DNA of 46,145 bases, taken from contig NZ_AYSV01000072.1 of NCBI RefSeq assembly GCF_000506865.1, positions 1 through 46,145 on the forward strand. The letters are read 5' to 3'. Source of the stretch: Pelistega indica (lineage in GTDB: Bacteria > Pseudomonadota > Gammaproteobacteria > Burkholderiales > Burkholderiaceae_B). The first letter of the stretch is position 1, and every line of letters starts with the position of its first letter. Positions 7,845-18,200 of this stretch are shown here, piece after piece. Made by a program: the position numbers and the translations under genes. The notes below the pieces were generated by a model that saw only the letters and a program-made list of their open reading frames with translations, ran no database searches and was not told the DNA's origin.

Positions 7845-8996
7845 ATGTCTATTCAAGTTCAATCTAAAATGCCTAGCGTTGGCACCACTATTTTCACTGT
7901 AATGGCTGATTTGTTGAAACAGTATCCTGATGTGATTGGACTCTCTCAAGGGGCTCCTAATTTTATGCTAGCGCCAGAAATGATGGATTCTGTGTATAAA
8001 GCGATGCAAGCAGGACATAATCAATATGCACCGATGATTGGTATTGAACCACTACGTCAGCGAATGGTTGAAAAAATTGAGCATTTGTATGGACATCGTT
8101 ATGATGTAGACAATGAAATTACCATTATGCCTAGTGCTAGTGAAGCCATTTATTCTAGTATCGCTAGCTTGGTTCATTCAGGGGATGAGATAATTTGTTT
8201 TGAGCCTGGATTTGATAGCTATATACCTATTATTCAATTGCAAGGCGCTATTCCAGTGATTGTTGAGCTGAAAGCACCAAAATTTGATATTGATTGGGAT
8301 CAAGTGAAAAGTTTAATCAGTCCTAAAACTCGAATGATTATTCTTAATTCACCCCATAATCCAACAGGCCGTATTTTAACAGAGAGCGATATAGATGCCT
8401 TAATGGTATTAACAGAAAATACCAATATTATTATTCTCTCTGATGAGGTTTATGAGCATATGGTTTTTGATGAAGAACCTCATCGTTCAATGTCACGTTA
8501 TCCATCTCTTGCCGCTCGTTCTATTGTAGTCACATCGTTCGGTAAAACTTATCAAGTAACTGGTTGGCGTGTGGGATGTTGTGTAGCGCCTGCTGAGCTG
8601 ATGGAACAAATTCGTCTTGTTCACCAATTTTTGATGTTTAGTGCTAATACTCCTATTCAATATGCGTTAGCAGAAGTATTGGAGCGTCCTGATCTCTATT
8701 TAAAATTGGGCGAATTTTTTGAGCGTAAACGCGATATTCTTATCCAAGGTATTGAGGGCTCTCGTTTTGAAGTTATCCCTTCAAAAGGAGGGTTCTTTCA
8801 GTTACTAAAGTTTGATCATTTTATGCCTTGTTCTGATATGGATATGGTCAAATATTTAATCACCGAGGTGGGTGTTGGTGCTATCCCTGTGGGGGCTTTT
8901 TATAGCCAACCACGTGATACAGGTTTAATCCGCTTAACATTTGCTCGAGATGATGAGACCTTGAGAATTGGGGCAGAACGGTTAAAAAATGCTTAG
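7845..8996 (+). CDS. PLP-dependent aminotransferase, YbdL-like (methionine aminotransferase)
   Basis: A 383-residue class I/II fold-type I aminotransferase closest in pattern to the YbdL/kynurenine-oxoglutarate group, which transaminates methionine and aromatic amino acids. Visible residues are LSQGAPNF near the N-terminus, NSPHNPTG (168-175), SDEVYEH (199-205), the Schiff-base lysine K234 in SFGKTYQVTGWR, and the carboxylate-binding arginine in LIRLTFAR. I use the ATG at 7845 rather than an upstream TTG, because MSIQVQSKMP matches the family start. No strong Shine-Dalgarno is visible. It lies alone, without methionine-salvage genes nearby. Confidence 0.85.
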   Translation: MSIQVQSKMPSVGTTIFTVMADLLKQYPDVIGLSQGAPNFMLAPEMMDSVYKAMQAGHNQYAPMIGIEPLRQRMVEKIEHLYGHRYDVDNEITIMPSASEAIYSSIASLVHSGDEIICFEPGFDSYIPIIQLQGAIPVIVELKAPKFDIDWDQVKSLISPKTRMIILNSPHNPTGRILTESDIDALMVLTENTNIIILSDEVYEHMVFDEEPHRSMSRYPSLAARSIVVTSFGKTYQVTGWRVGCCVAPAELMEQIRLVHQFLMFSANTPIQYALAEVLERPDLYLKLGEFFERKRDILIQGIEGSRFEVIPSKGGFFQLLKFDHFMPCSDMDMVKYLITEVGVGAIPVGAFYSQPRDTGLIRLTFARDDETLRIGAERLKNA

Positions 8997-9067
8997 TTAA
9001 CTAAATAGTGGGCAATGTGTTATCAAAAGGTTAAAATAGTCAATTGTTTTTCCGTCAGGAGTACAGA

Positions 9068-9859
9068 ATGACTCAGAAACCACATCGTGGATTTTATTTA
9101 TTACCAAATGCCTTTACGACAGGTAATCTATTTGCAGGTGTATTTGCCATTATGCTTGCGATGAATGGGCGTTTTGAATTGGCATCTACCGCCATTTTTG
9201 TAGCGATGCTATTAGATGGTATGGATGGGCGAGTGGCTCGTCTGACGAATACGCAGTCAGCTTTTGGCGAACAATATGATTCTATGGCGGATATGGTTTC
9301 TTTTGGTGTTGCGCCTGCAATGGTGATGTATGCCTTTATGTTAGACAATTTGGGGCGTTTAGGTCTTATTGCGACATTTATTTATGTCGCAGGGGCTGCC
9401 TTAAGATTAGCTAGGTTTAATACGAATATTAATGTTGTCGATAGTCGATTTTTTCAGGGATTACCGAGTCCCTCAGCGGCAGCATTACTTAGTGGATTTG
9501 TTTGGTTAAGTGCCGAAAATCGTTTGCCAGAAACTGATTTTATGCATTGGATAGCCGTATTTCTAACTATCTATGCCGGTTTAACGATGATTTCAACTGC
9601 GCCATTCTTTAGTGGTAAATCAATTCTAAAGCGTAACGATGTTAGTGTAGAGGGCAAGAAAAAACCACCAGCATGGTTATTATTAGCCTTGGTACTTACC
9701 TTTGCCATTATCGCATTAGATCCAGCGATTATGCTATTTTTGTTATTTGTGATTTACGCTTTATCTGGTTGGGTGATTTATTATTTTCGTTGGAAAAAAG
9801 CGAGAGAATTAGTGGATATCAGGCATAAAGAAGATATTTCTCATGATCAAGAGGAGTGA
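9068..9859 (+). CDS. pssA: CDP-diacylglycerol--serine O-phosphatidyltransferase
   Basis: A 263-residue inner-membrane enzyme that makes phosphatidylserine from CDP-diacylglycerol and L-serine, the precursor of phosphatidylethanolamine. The CDP-alcohol phosphotransferase signature is complete: D53-G54-x2-A57-R58-x8-G67-x3-D71-x3-D75. Several hydrophobic helices follow. The start is the ATG at 9068, behind CAGGAG; an in-frame upstream start would add eight unneeded residues. It is the membrane-integrated (type II) form, not the peripheral E. coli type. A bidirectional hairpin follows at 9906-9942. Confidence 0.92.
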   Translation: MTQKPHRGFYLLPNAFTTGNLFAGVFAIMLAMNGRFELASTAIFVAMLLDGMDGRVARLTNTQSAFGEQYDSMADMVSFGVAPAMVMYAFMLDNLGRLGLIATFIYVAGAALRLARFNTNINVVDSRFFQGLPSPSAAALLSGFVWLSAENRLPETDFMHWIAVFLTIYAGLTMISTAPFFSGKSILKRNDVSVEGKKKPPAWLLLALVLTFAIIALDPAIMLFLLFVIYALSGWVIYYFRWKKARELVDIRHKEDISHDQEE

Positions 9860-9905
9860 ATGAGATAATAGAAAATCTAATTAATGGTTTTTATTTCTTC
9901 AATAG

Positions 9906-9945
9906 AAAAAGCTAGGATACCTAATATGTGCCCTAGCTTTTTTAA
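9906..9945. terminator. Bidirectional rho-independent terminator between pssA and the lipoprotein gene
   Basis: AAAAAGCTAGG (9906-9916) pairs with CCTAGCTTTTT (9932-9942). The A-run on one side and T-run on the other make it usable from both strands, as suits two convergent genes. Confidence 0.75.
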
Positions 9946-9976
9946 TGTTTTTCTGTAGATTTTTAATGCTTTTTGT

Positions 9977-10501
9977 TTAATCCCCAAAAATAAAAAATCT
10001 ATCTCTTTCGTAACGGGGATCTGGGCCTGAATGATAATGCGTAACAGCCTCACCATAGCGACCAAAGTAAACATACATCAAGTTATTCCAGTAATTTGAT
10101 TGTTTATAACGATAGGTCCATACAAGCTCATTTTTTTCACCCCAGCCAATACGACCTGTTTCAGCAGGAGGACCAAACATACAGACAACATCTTGTTGAG
10201 TCCATGTGCCTTTATCAAGTTGACGAAAATAATCTTCGTTCAATATAGAAACTACTTTATCAATATGACCAGTACTAGAGACGTTGGTTGCATAAGCATA
10301 TTGCCCATTTGGTTGTTGAGTCCAAATCAAACGCTGAACGCCATCTTTTGTTTTGCATTGATAGGAAGGAGGGCCCATTTTTGCATAGACAGCATCAACA
10401 GGACTATTGCTAGGAATATCTCGGTAAGTTGAACAGGCGGATAATAGCACTGGAATAATAGCACTGGCAAAACGTAAGTATAGTTTTGGGGTAAACATCA
10501 T
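9977..10501 (-). CDS. Outer-membrane lipoprotein with two BamE/SmpA-like repeats
   Basis: A 174-residue protein with a lipoprotein signal peptide and lipobox LLSAC (lipidated Cys at residue 23). Two similar segments follow, each with the MGPP / FGPP turn: VDAVYAKMGPPSYQC... and TQQDVVCMFGPPAETGR... Each is followed by a WTQ or WTYRYK strand. This is the pattern of the BamE/SmpA-OmlA fold. It may be an envelope-stability lipoprotein, but it is not canonical BamE, which is shorter and has one such domain. It starts at ATGATG behind TAGGA and is divergent from rpsO. Confidence 0.7.
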   Translation of the reverse strand: MMFTPKLYLRFASAIIPVLLSACSTYRDIPSNSPVDAVYAKMGPPSYQCKTKDGVQRLIWTQQPNGQYAYATNVSSTGHIDKVVSILNEDYFRQLDKGTWTQQDVVCMFGPPAETGRIGWGEKNELVWTYRYKQSNYWNNLMYVYFGRYGEAVTHYHSGPDPRYERDRFFIFGD

Positions 10502-10524
10502 TTTTTCCTAAATAGGTAATTGCA

Positions 10525-10554
10525 TTGTCTTTTGGATAAAAAATAATATATAAT
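10525..10554 (+). promoter_or_regulatory. Sigma-70-type promoter for rpsO
   Basis: TTGTCT (10525-10530) and TATAAT (10549-10554) are separated by 18 bp. The -10 is a perfect consensus about 100 bp upstream of rpsO, which gives a leader long enough for translational control. Confidence 0.6.
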
Positions 10555-10612
10555 TGCAAATTACGTTGTCATTTAAGTGTGATAGCGTAGCTTTTATTTT
10601 AACATTAATTCA

Positions 10613-10637
10613 CGTTAGCACCTATTCATCGCTAACG
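10613..10637 (+). promoter_or_regulatory. Hairpin in the rpsO leader
   Basis: CGTTAGC (10613-10619) and GCTAACG (10631-10637) form a perfect 7-bp stem with an 11-base loop, ending 20 bp before the rpsO ATG and close to the ribosome-binding site aaaagga. S15 is known in other bacteria to repress its own translation by binding a leader structure. This hairpin is a plausible site, but that is inference. Confidence 0.45.
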
Positions 10638-10657
10638 CTAGTAAAAAGGAATAAATC

Positions 10658-10927
10658 ATGTCAGTAGCAGACATCAATAAAGCAGATATCATAGGCCAAT
10701 TTGCTCGTACACCAGGTGATACAGGATCTCCTGAAGTTCAAGTGGCTTTATTAACTGCTCATATTAACGAGTTAACAGAACACTTTAAAACGCATAAAAA
10801 AGACCACCACTCTCGTCGTGGTTTATTGCGTATGGTTAGCCGTCGTCGTAAGTTATTAGACTACTTAAAAGGTCGTAACCCAGATGCTTACCGTGCTTTA
10901 ATTGAGAAATTAGGTTTACGTAAGTAA
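10658..10927 (+). CDS. rpsO: 30S ribosomal protein S15 (uS15)
   Basis: An 89-residue protein of exact family length that binds 16S rRNA in the central domain of the small subunit. Conserved segments include [40 protein letters not shown] and the LLDYLK block. It precedes pnp, the classic rpsO-pnp arrangement, with a terminator-like hairpin between them at 10956-10994. Confidence 0.97.
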   Translation: MSVADINKADIIGQFARTPGDTGSPEVQVALLTAHINELTEHFKTHKKDHHSRRGLLRMVSRRRKLLDYLKGRNPDAYRALIEKLGLRK

Positions 10928-10955
10928 TTCACCCTTTGTGGTTTTAGGGTTCAAG

Positions 10956-10994
10956 ACCGTACACAGCGCCTATTGGATCTGTGTGCGGTTTTTT
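10956..10994 (+). terminator. Terminator between rpsO and pnp
   Basis: ACCGTACACAG (10956-10966) pairs with CTGTGTGCGGT (10979-10989), with one G-U, followed by a T-run. It should end most rpsO transcripts and let some continue into pnp. Confidence 0.8.
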
Positions 10995-11075
10995 ATTGTT
11001 TGATTTGCCTAAATACATAGCATCATGGTGTATTTTGTAGTGGATAAAGGCAATTTATTAAAAAGGAAAGAACAT

Positions 11076-13256
11076 ATGTTCAATAAAGTGACTAAATCAT
11101 TTCAGTATGGCGCTCATACGGTTGTTTTTGAAACAGGTGAAATCGCACGTCAAGCTTCTGGTGCCGTAGTGGCATCTATGGGAGATACTGTTGTATTAGC
11201 AACAGTGGTAGCGGCAAAAGAAGCAAAAGCAGGTCAAGATTTTTTCCCATTAACCGTTGATTATGTTGAAAAAACATATGCAGCAGGCCGTATTCCAGGT
11301 GGTTTTTTTAAACGTGAAGGTAAACCTAGTGAGAAAGAAACCCTAACGTCTCGTTTGATTGATCGTCCATTACGTCCTTTATTCCCTGAAGGTTTTTACA
11401 ATGAAGTACAAGTTATTGTACATGTATTATCAGTTGATCCAGAGATTGATCCTGATATAGTGTCCATGCTCGGTACTTCAGCAGCATTAGCTGTATCTGG
11501 TGTGCCATTTAATGGTCCTATTGGTGCTGCTCGTGTGGGTTATATTAATGGTCAATATGTGTTAAATCCAACAGTAAGTCAAGTTGAACAGTCTGATATG
11601 GATTTAGTCGTTGCTGGTACTGAAACTGCTGTATTAATGGTTGAGTCAGAAGCTAAACAATTAAGTGAAGAAGTTATGCTTGGTGGTGTTGTATTTGGTC
11701 ATGAGCAAATGCAAGCAGCAATTGATGCGATTCATGCTTTAGTCGCTGAAGCTGGTAAACCAGAATGGGATTGGGAAGCCGCACCGAAGAATGAAACATT
11801 AATTTCTGCAGTTAAAGCTGTAGCAGAGGATGGGTTAAAAGCTGCCTACCAAATTCGTCAAAAACAAGATCGCTCTAGCAAATTAAAAGAAGTCGCTGCC
11901 CAAACAAAAGAAGCACTTGCTAAACAAGCAGAAGAGCGTGGTGAAGAATCACCAGATGAAGTGGCTGTAGATAATATTATTTTTGAGCTAGAGTCAGCGA
12001 TTGTAAGAGGTCAAATTCTTAATGGTGAGCCTCGTATTGATGGTCGTGATACACGTACAGTTCGTCCAATCTCTATCCGTCTAGGTGTACTACCCCGTAC
12101 ACATGGTAGTGTATTATTTACTCGTGGTGAAACGCAAGCCTTAGTGGTGGCAACATTAGGGACTAAAGCAGATGAGCAAATTATTGACTCTGTATTAGGT
12201 GAAACTCGTGACCGTTTTATGCTTCACTACAATATGCCTCCATTTGCAACAGGTGAATGTGGTCGCTTTGGTAGTCCAAAACGACGTGAAATTGGTCATG
12301 GCCGTTTAGCGAAACGTGCTCTAGTTCCAACATTACCTAAGCATGATGATTTCCAATACACTATCCGTTTAGTTTCTGAAATTACTGAGTCAAATGGTTC
12401 ATCTTCAATGGCTTCAGTGTGTGGTGGCTCATTAGCCATGATGGATGCTGGTGTACCAGTGAGTGATCATGTGGCTGGTGTGGCGATGGGTCTAATCAAA
12501 GAAGGTAATAAATTTGCAGTATTAACAGATATTCTTGGTGATGAAGACCACTTAGGGGATATGGATTTCAAAGTAGCAGGTACTGAAAATGGCATCACTG
12601 CTCTACAAATGGATATCAAAATCCAAGGTATTACTAAAGAAATCATGCAAGTTGCTTTAGCACAAGCACGCGAAGGTCGTTTACATATTTTAGGTAAAAT
12701 GAAAACGGCAATCGGAGGTTCTCGAGAAGAATTATCTAGCTTTGCACCGCGTATGTTAACGATGAAAATCAATCCTGAAAAAATTCGTGATGTGATTGGT
12801 AAAGGTGGTGCAACTATCCGTGCTTTAACAGAAGAAACAGGTTGTTCAATTGATATTACAGACGAAGGTGTTGTGACCATTTCTTCTGCTGATTTAGAAA
12901 AAGCGAAAGAAGCTGAACGTCGCATTGCAGAATTGACTGCAGTAGTAGAGGTTGGTCAAGTATACGAAGGTACTGTACAGCGTCTATTAGATTTTGGTGG
13001 TATTGTACAAATCCTACCAGGTAAAGATGGCTTATTACATATTTCTGAAATTGCTAACTATCGCATCAATGATATCAATGATGTATTAAGTGTTGGTCAA
13101 AAAGTAAAAGTAAAAGTGATTGAAGCCGATGACCGTGGTCGTGTACGTTTATCAGCTAAAGCCTTAGGTGGTTTAGAAGGATTAGAGGGCTCTGTACCTC
13201 AACAATCGACAACAACGATTGAGTCTTCTGCGGAAGGACAGCCATCTGCTGAATAA
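11076..13256 (+). CDS. pnp: Polyribonucleotide nucleotidyltransferase (PNPase)
   Basis: A 726-residue 3'-5' phosphorolytic exoribonuclease that degrades mRNA and works with RNase E. It has two RNase PH domains; the second carries [10 protein letters not shown] and [19 protein letters not shown]. An all-alpha linker lies between them. A KH domain follows ([20 protein letters not shown]), then an S1 domain ([21 protein letters not shown]). I choose the ATG at 11076, with AAAGGAAAG upstream and the usual [12 protein letters not shown] start, over an in-frame upstream ATG at 11025 that would add a non-conserved extension. A strong terminator follows. Confidence 0.97.
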   Translation: MFNKVTKSFQYGAHTVVFETGEIARQASGAVVASMGDTVVLATVVAAKEAKAGQDFFPLTVDYVEKTYAAGRIPGGFFKREGKPSEKETLTSRLIDRPLRPLFPEGFYNEVQVIVHVLSVDPEIDPDIVSMLGTSAALAVSGVPFNGPIGAARVGYINGQYVLNPTVSQVEQSDMDLVVAGTETAVLMVESEAKQLSEEVMLGGVVFGHEQMQAAIDAIHALVAEAGKPEWDWEAAPKNETLISAVKAVAEDGLKAAYQIRQKQDRSSKLKEVAAQTKEALAKQAEERGEESPDEVAVDNIIFELESAIVRGQILNGEPRIDGRDTRTVRPISIRLGVLPRTHGSVLFTRGETQALVVATLGTKADEQIIDSVLGETRDRFMLHYNMPPFATGECGRFGSPKRREIGHGRLAKRALVPTLPKHDDFQYTIRLVSEITESNGSSSMASVCGGSLAMMDAGVPVSDHVAGVAMGLIKEGNKFAVLTDILGDEDHLGDMDFKVAGTENGITALQMDIKIQGITKEIMQVALAQAREGRLHILGKMKTAIGGSREELSSFAPRMLTMKINPEKIRDVIGKGGATIRALTEETGCSIDITDEGVVTISSADLEKAKEAERRIAELTAVVEVGQVYEGTVQRLLDFGGIVQILPGKDGLLHISEIANYRINDINDVLSVGQKVKVKVIEADDRGRVRLSAKALGGLEGLEGSVPQQSTTTIESSAEGQPSAE

Positions 13257-13283
13257 TAGTTTAACTATTATTTAAACTTAAAC

Positions 13284-13318
13284 AATAAGAGCACCTTAAA
13301 AAGTGCTCTTATTTTTTT
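13284..13318 (+). terminator. pnp terminator
   Basis: AATAAGAGCAC (13284-13294) and GTGCTCTTATT (13303-13313) form a perfect 11-bp stem with an 8-base loop and a trailing T-run. Confidence 0.85.
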
Positions 13319-13366
13319 GTTAAGCGGTAGAGAGGTGAGTTCTCTATAGCCATGTCTATTTAAGCC

Positions 13367-13406
13367 GTGAAAGAGTATGAATTAAAAAGAAACATACTCC
13401 TTTCGC
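13367..13406. terminator. Bulged hairpin downstream of gdhA
   Basis: GTGAAAGAGTATG (13367-13379) pairs with CATACTCCTTTCGC (13393-13406), with one bulged base and one mismatch. It lies 24 bp past the gdhA stop. There is no clear U-tract on the gdhA strand, so termination is uncertain. Confidence 0.35.
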
Positions 13407-13429
13407 TTATATTTATTGTTATTGATTGC

Positions 13430-14824
<1,395 letters not shown>

Positions 14825-14855
14825 TTATCTTACCCGTATTTTTGTCATAAGAGTG

Positions 14856-14888
14856 AAAAAAAACCTCAATAGAGATAACTCCATCGAG
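14856..14888 (-). terminator. Terminator hairpin of repeat copy A, just upstream of gdhA
   Basis: On the minus strand CTCGATGGAG (plus 14879-14888) pairs with CTCTATTGAG (plus 14865-14874), including G-U pairs, around a TTAT loop, followed by a run of eight U (plus 14856-14863). It lies between the repeats and the gdhA start, so it should limit gdhA transcription unless bypassed. Confidence 0.75.
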
Positions 14889-14998
14889 ATTGAAAACCTG
14901 CTGCTTAAATTTTTTTGATTGATTTTGACGTGCAGGTTTATGAGTAGAATAGAGACTAATCAATCACATCGCCTTATGAAAACCTGCACGCCGAAAAT
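14856..14998 (-). promoter_or_regulatory. Structured RNA element, copy A (candidate attenuator or small RNA)
   Basis: The architecture matches copy B. The first stem is a perfect 11-bp pairing, CGTGCAGGTTT (plus 14929-14939) against AAACCTGCACG (plus 14980-14990). The inner hairpin GATT-GATT-AGTC keeps pairing through a G-U where copy B has C-G. The competing arm reads GCAGGTTTT just before the terminator. Differences between copies mostly keep the stems, which points to function at RNA level. Confidence 0.5.
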
Positions 14999-15017
14999 AT
15001 GGCTCCATGTACAAATG

Positions 15018-15052
15018 AAAAAAGCCTCGATAGAGATAACTCTCCATCGAGG
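15018..15052 (-). terminator. Terminator hairpin of repeat copy B
   Basis: On the minus strand CCTCGAT (plus 15046-15052) pairs with ATCGAGG (plus 15025-15031). An inner AGAG/CTCT pairing and TTAT loop follow, then six U (plus 15018-15023). Confidence 0.78.
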
Positions 15053-15160
15053 TTGAAAGCCTGCTACTAAATTTTTTTGATTGATTTTGACGAGCAGGTT
15101 TATGAGCCGAATAGAGACTAATCAGTCATGTCATCTTATGAAAACCTGCACGCCGAAAAT
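15018..15160 (-). promoter_or_regulatory. Structured RNA element, copy B (candidate attenuator or small RNA)
   Basis: Read on the minus strand, the element starts with stem arm GCAGGTTT (plus 15142-15149), which pairs with AAACCTGC (plus 15094-15101). Inside is the hairpin GACT-GATT-AGTC. A downstream AGCAGG (plus 15061-15066) can pair with CCTGCT of the 3' arm instead. The terminator hairpin at 15018-15052 follows. The order 'stem, competing partner, U-tailed hairpin' resembles attenuators and riboswitches, but I match it to no known class. It could equally be a free small RNA. Confidence 0.5.
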
Positions 15161-15179
15161 ATGGCTCCATGTACAAATG

Positions 15180-15214
15180 AAAAAAGCCTCGATAGAGATA
15201 ACTCTCCATCGAGG
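15180..15214 (-). terminator. Terminator hairpin following the oxidoreductase gene (third repeat copy)
   Basis: It is identical in design to copy B: CCTCGAT (plus 15208-15214) pairs with ATCGAGG (plus 15187-15193), with a U-run at plus 15180-15185. It lies 27 bp past the oxidoreductase stop and is the likely ancestral terminator from which the tandem copies arose. Confidence 0.8.
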
Positions 15215-15241
15215 TTGATTGACTAACAAACTTACAGTGTT

Positions 15242-18200
15242 TTATGCGTTAAGTTTTTGTAATAATTCAGCTTTTTTAGCATAATATTTTTTTAGATTTT
15301 TCTCTTTGACATGGCCGTAACCGCGAACTTCATCGGGTAGTTCCGCCAGTGCTATTGCAACATCTATATTATCAGTTGATAGTTTGTTTTCTAGCGTTGT
15401 CAAGAGATCCATATAGTCTTGAATTAAAGCACGCTCTGCACGACGTTCTTCGGTTTTGCCAAATATATCTAAACCAGTACCACGTAAACCCTTCATCTTA
15501 GTGAGAAGTTTAAAAGCGTTAAATACCCAAGGACCATAAGCTTTTTTCTGCAAATGTCCATCTGCTTTTTTCTTACTAAATGTTGGAGGAGCCATATGAA
15601 CTAAGATTTCGTAATCTTTACCAGGTTCTCCAGCAAAGGTTTTACGCAATTGTTCCATATATTCTGGTCTTGTATAGAGTCGCGCCACTTCGTACTCATC
15701 TTTATATGCCATTACTTTTGCTAAATTTTTAGCAGCAGCATCTGTTAATGCATGATGACCTGTCCCTAGAACTTTCTCTTCGGTGGCTTTGATTGGTTCA
15801 ATCGCTTTTAAAAACTTATCAGCGTAAGCAGCATTTTGATAATCTGTTAAATAGCTTGATAGACGTTTTAACAGAGCAGAGGTATTTTCTGTGAATGACA
15901 CAGTTTTTTCCTCTTGAATACCTTGTGTTTTAAGGCTGTCATTGCCAAAATGAGCAAGGTAACGCCCCCAATAGAAAGCATCTAAGTTTTTCTCAACAGT
16001 GACACCATTGAGCTCAATAGCACGTTGAATCATCTCAAGACGTAGCGGTACTTTACCTTTTTGCCATACATAACCTAACAATAATGGATTGGCGTAAATA
16101 GCATCCCCTAATAAAGTAAACGCATAGAAGGAAGCATACGATAAAATCACATGACTCTATACCCACCACTTGGTGTAAATCTTGTTGTGTCGCGAGGGAA
16201 GGGAAGCGCCATTTTGGATTACCAAATAATTCAGCAGTAGGGGACTTTGCTGTATTTACGGTCAGCATAGGTTCGACCTTTTTGAACTTTAGAGGTAATT
16301 TCTTTAGATGTTGCTACAATAGAGTCACAGGCAATAATCAAATCTGCTTCACCTGTACCAATACGTGTTGCATATAAGTCATCTGGACGATTACCAATTT
16401 GAATATGACTAACAACAGCCCCTCCTTTTTGGGCAAGACCAGTAATATCCAAAATATTAACGCCTTTGCCTTCTAAGTGTGCCGCCATACCAAGTAAAGC
16501 TCCAATCGTGACTACACCAGTACCACCAACACCAGGCACTAGAATATTGTATGAACGATTAATTGACACAAACTCAGGTTGAGGAATATCTTTTTTATCT
16601 AGAGTGTTGCCTTGAGAGGTTGGTTTAATTAATTGAGCACCTTTAGCGGTCACAAAACTAGGGCAGAAGCCTTTTTGACAAGAAAAGTCTTTGTTACAGC
16701 TAGATTGGTTAATTTTACGTTTGATTCCCATCGGTGTTTCATGTGGTTCAATAGACAAGCAGTTTGATTGAACACCACAGTCACCACAGCCTTCACACAC
16801 ATCTTCGTTAATAAAGGTGCGTAGTGCAGGGTCAGGATAATCGCCACGTTTACGGCGACGACGTTTCTCTGTCGCACAGGTTTGAACATAAATAATTGCT
16901 GTTGTTCCTTCAATATCACGCAATTGACGTTGAACTTCATCTAAGTCATCACGATGACGAATTTCAGTTTCGCTGCGAATACCAAGTTTACGAATATTAT
17001 CTGGTTCATCACTGACAATTACAATTTTGGTGATTCCTTCAGCCACTAATTGATCGTGAATTTGAGGCACAGTTAGTGTGCCGTCAATAGGCTGACCTCC
17101 TGTCATCGCTACTGCATCATTGTAGAGAATTTTGTAAGTGATATTGGCTTTGGCGGCGATAGAGGCACGAACCGCTAAGATACCAGAGTGGAAATACGTA
17201 CCATCGCCCAGGTTTGCAAAAATGTGTTTTTCATCTGTAAAGTCTTTTTGCCCAATCCAGCCAACACCTTCTCCACCCATTTGTGAGAATGTATTAGTGT
17301 CCCTGTCCATCCAAATAGTCATATAGTGACAACCAATACCGGCTACAGCGCGAGACCCTTCAGGAACACGAGTTGACGTATTGTGCGGACAACCTGAACA
17401 GAACCATGGCTTGCGTTCAGTAATCACAGAAATATGTTTACTTTCTTTCTCTTTGCGATTGATGATTTCAATACGTGCGCGAATTCTCTCACGGACATCA
17501 GCAGGTAAGTCTTGTTTTTCTAGGCGTTTAGCAATTGCTTTTGCGATAACCGCAGAGGATAAATCAAGATTAGGGGGTAATAACCATGGACCTCTAGGCA
17601 AAGACCATTCACCACCACCATCTTCGCGTGCATCATACTTACCATAAATTTCAGGACGGACATCATCACGCCAGTTATAGAGTTGCTCTTTAATGGCATA
17701 TTCCATGATTTGGCGTTTTTCTTCAACGACTAAAATTTCGTTTAAGCCTTCAGCAAATTCACGAGCCCCTTGTGACTCAAGAGGCCATACACAGCCAACT
17801 TTATACACACGGATACCAATATCGCTACAGGTTTGCTCATCAAGACCTAAATCAACTAAGGCTTGACGAACATCTAAATAGGCCTTGCCCGCTGTCATAA
17901 TGCCAAATTTTGCCTTAGGCGAGTCGATTACAATCTTGTCTAACTTATTAGCACGTACATAGGCAAGCGCAGCATAGAGTTTATAATTATTCATGCGCTC
18001 TTCTTGCGCGGCTGGTGTATCAGGCCAACGAATATTTAGCCCACCTTCAGGTAACGTAAAGTTATCAGGAATAACTGATTTAACACGGTTTGGATTAACC
18101 TCAACAGAAGATGAAGATTCTACAACATCGGTTACGCATTTTAGACTAACCCATAGACCTGAATAACGACTCATGGCCCAACCGTGTAAACCATAGTCTA

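Larger units (their letters stand above)
14856..15220 (-). repeat. Tandem 162-bp repeat (two full copies plus a partial third) in the gdhA leader
   Basis: Copy A is 14856-15017, copy B 15018-15179, and a partial third copy covers 15180-15220. The period is 162 bp. Copies A and B are nearly identical through the GGCTCCATGTACAAATGA and AAAACCTGCACGCC segments, with scattered differences elsewhere. The partial copy abuts the stop of the oxidoreductase gene (15242), and copy A ends 70 bp before gdhA. The arrangement suggests that the terminator of the upstream gene and a following leader segment were duplicated in tandem. I see no transposase, attachment site or CRISPR-like spacing. Confidence 0.92.

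Noticed and set aside
12467-12925. 152-residue antisense frame inside pnp
   Set aside because: It is a shadow of the conserved KH and RNase PH coding sequence on the plus strand. Long antisense frames like this also occur in other genes here.
14856-15220. CRISPR array
   Set aside because: The unit is 162 bp with fewer than three copies, no short repeat with unique spacers and no cas genes. It is a tandem duplication.
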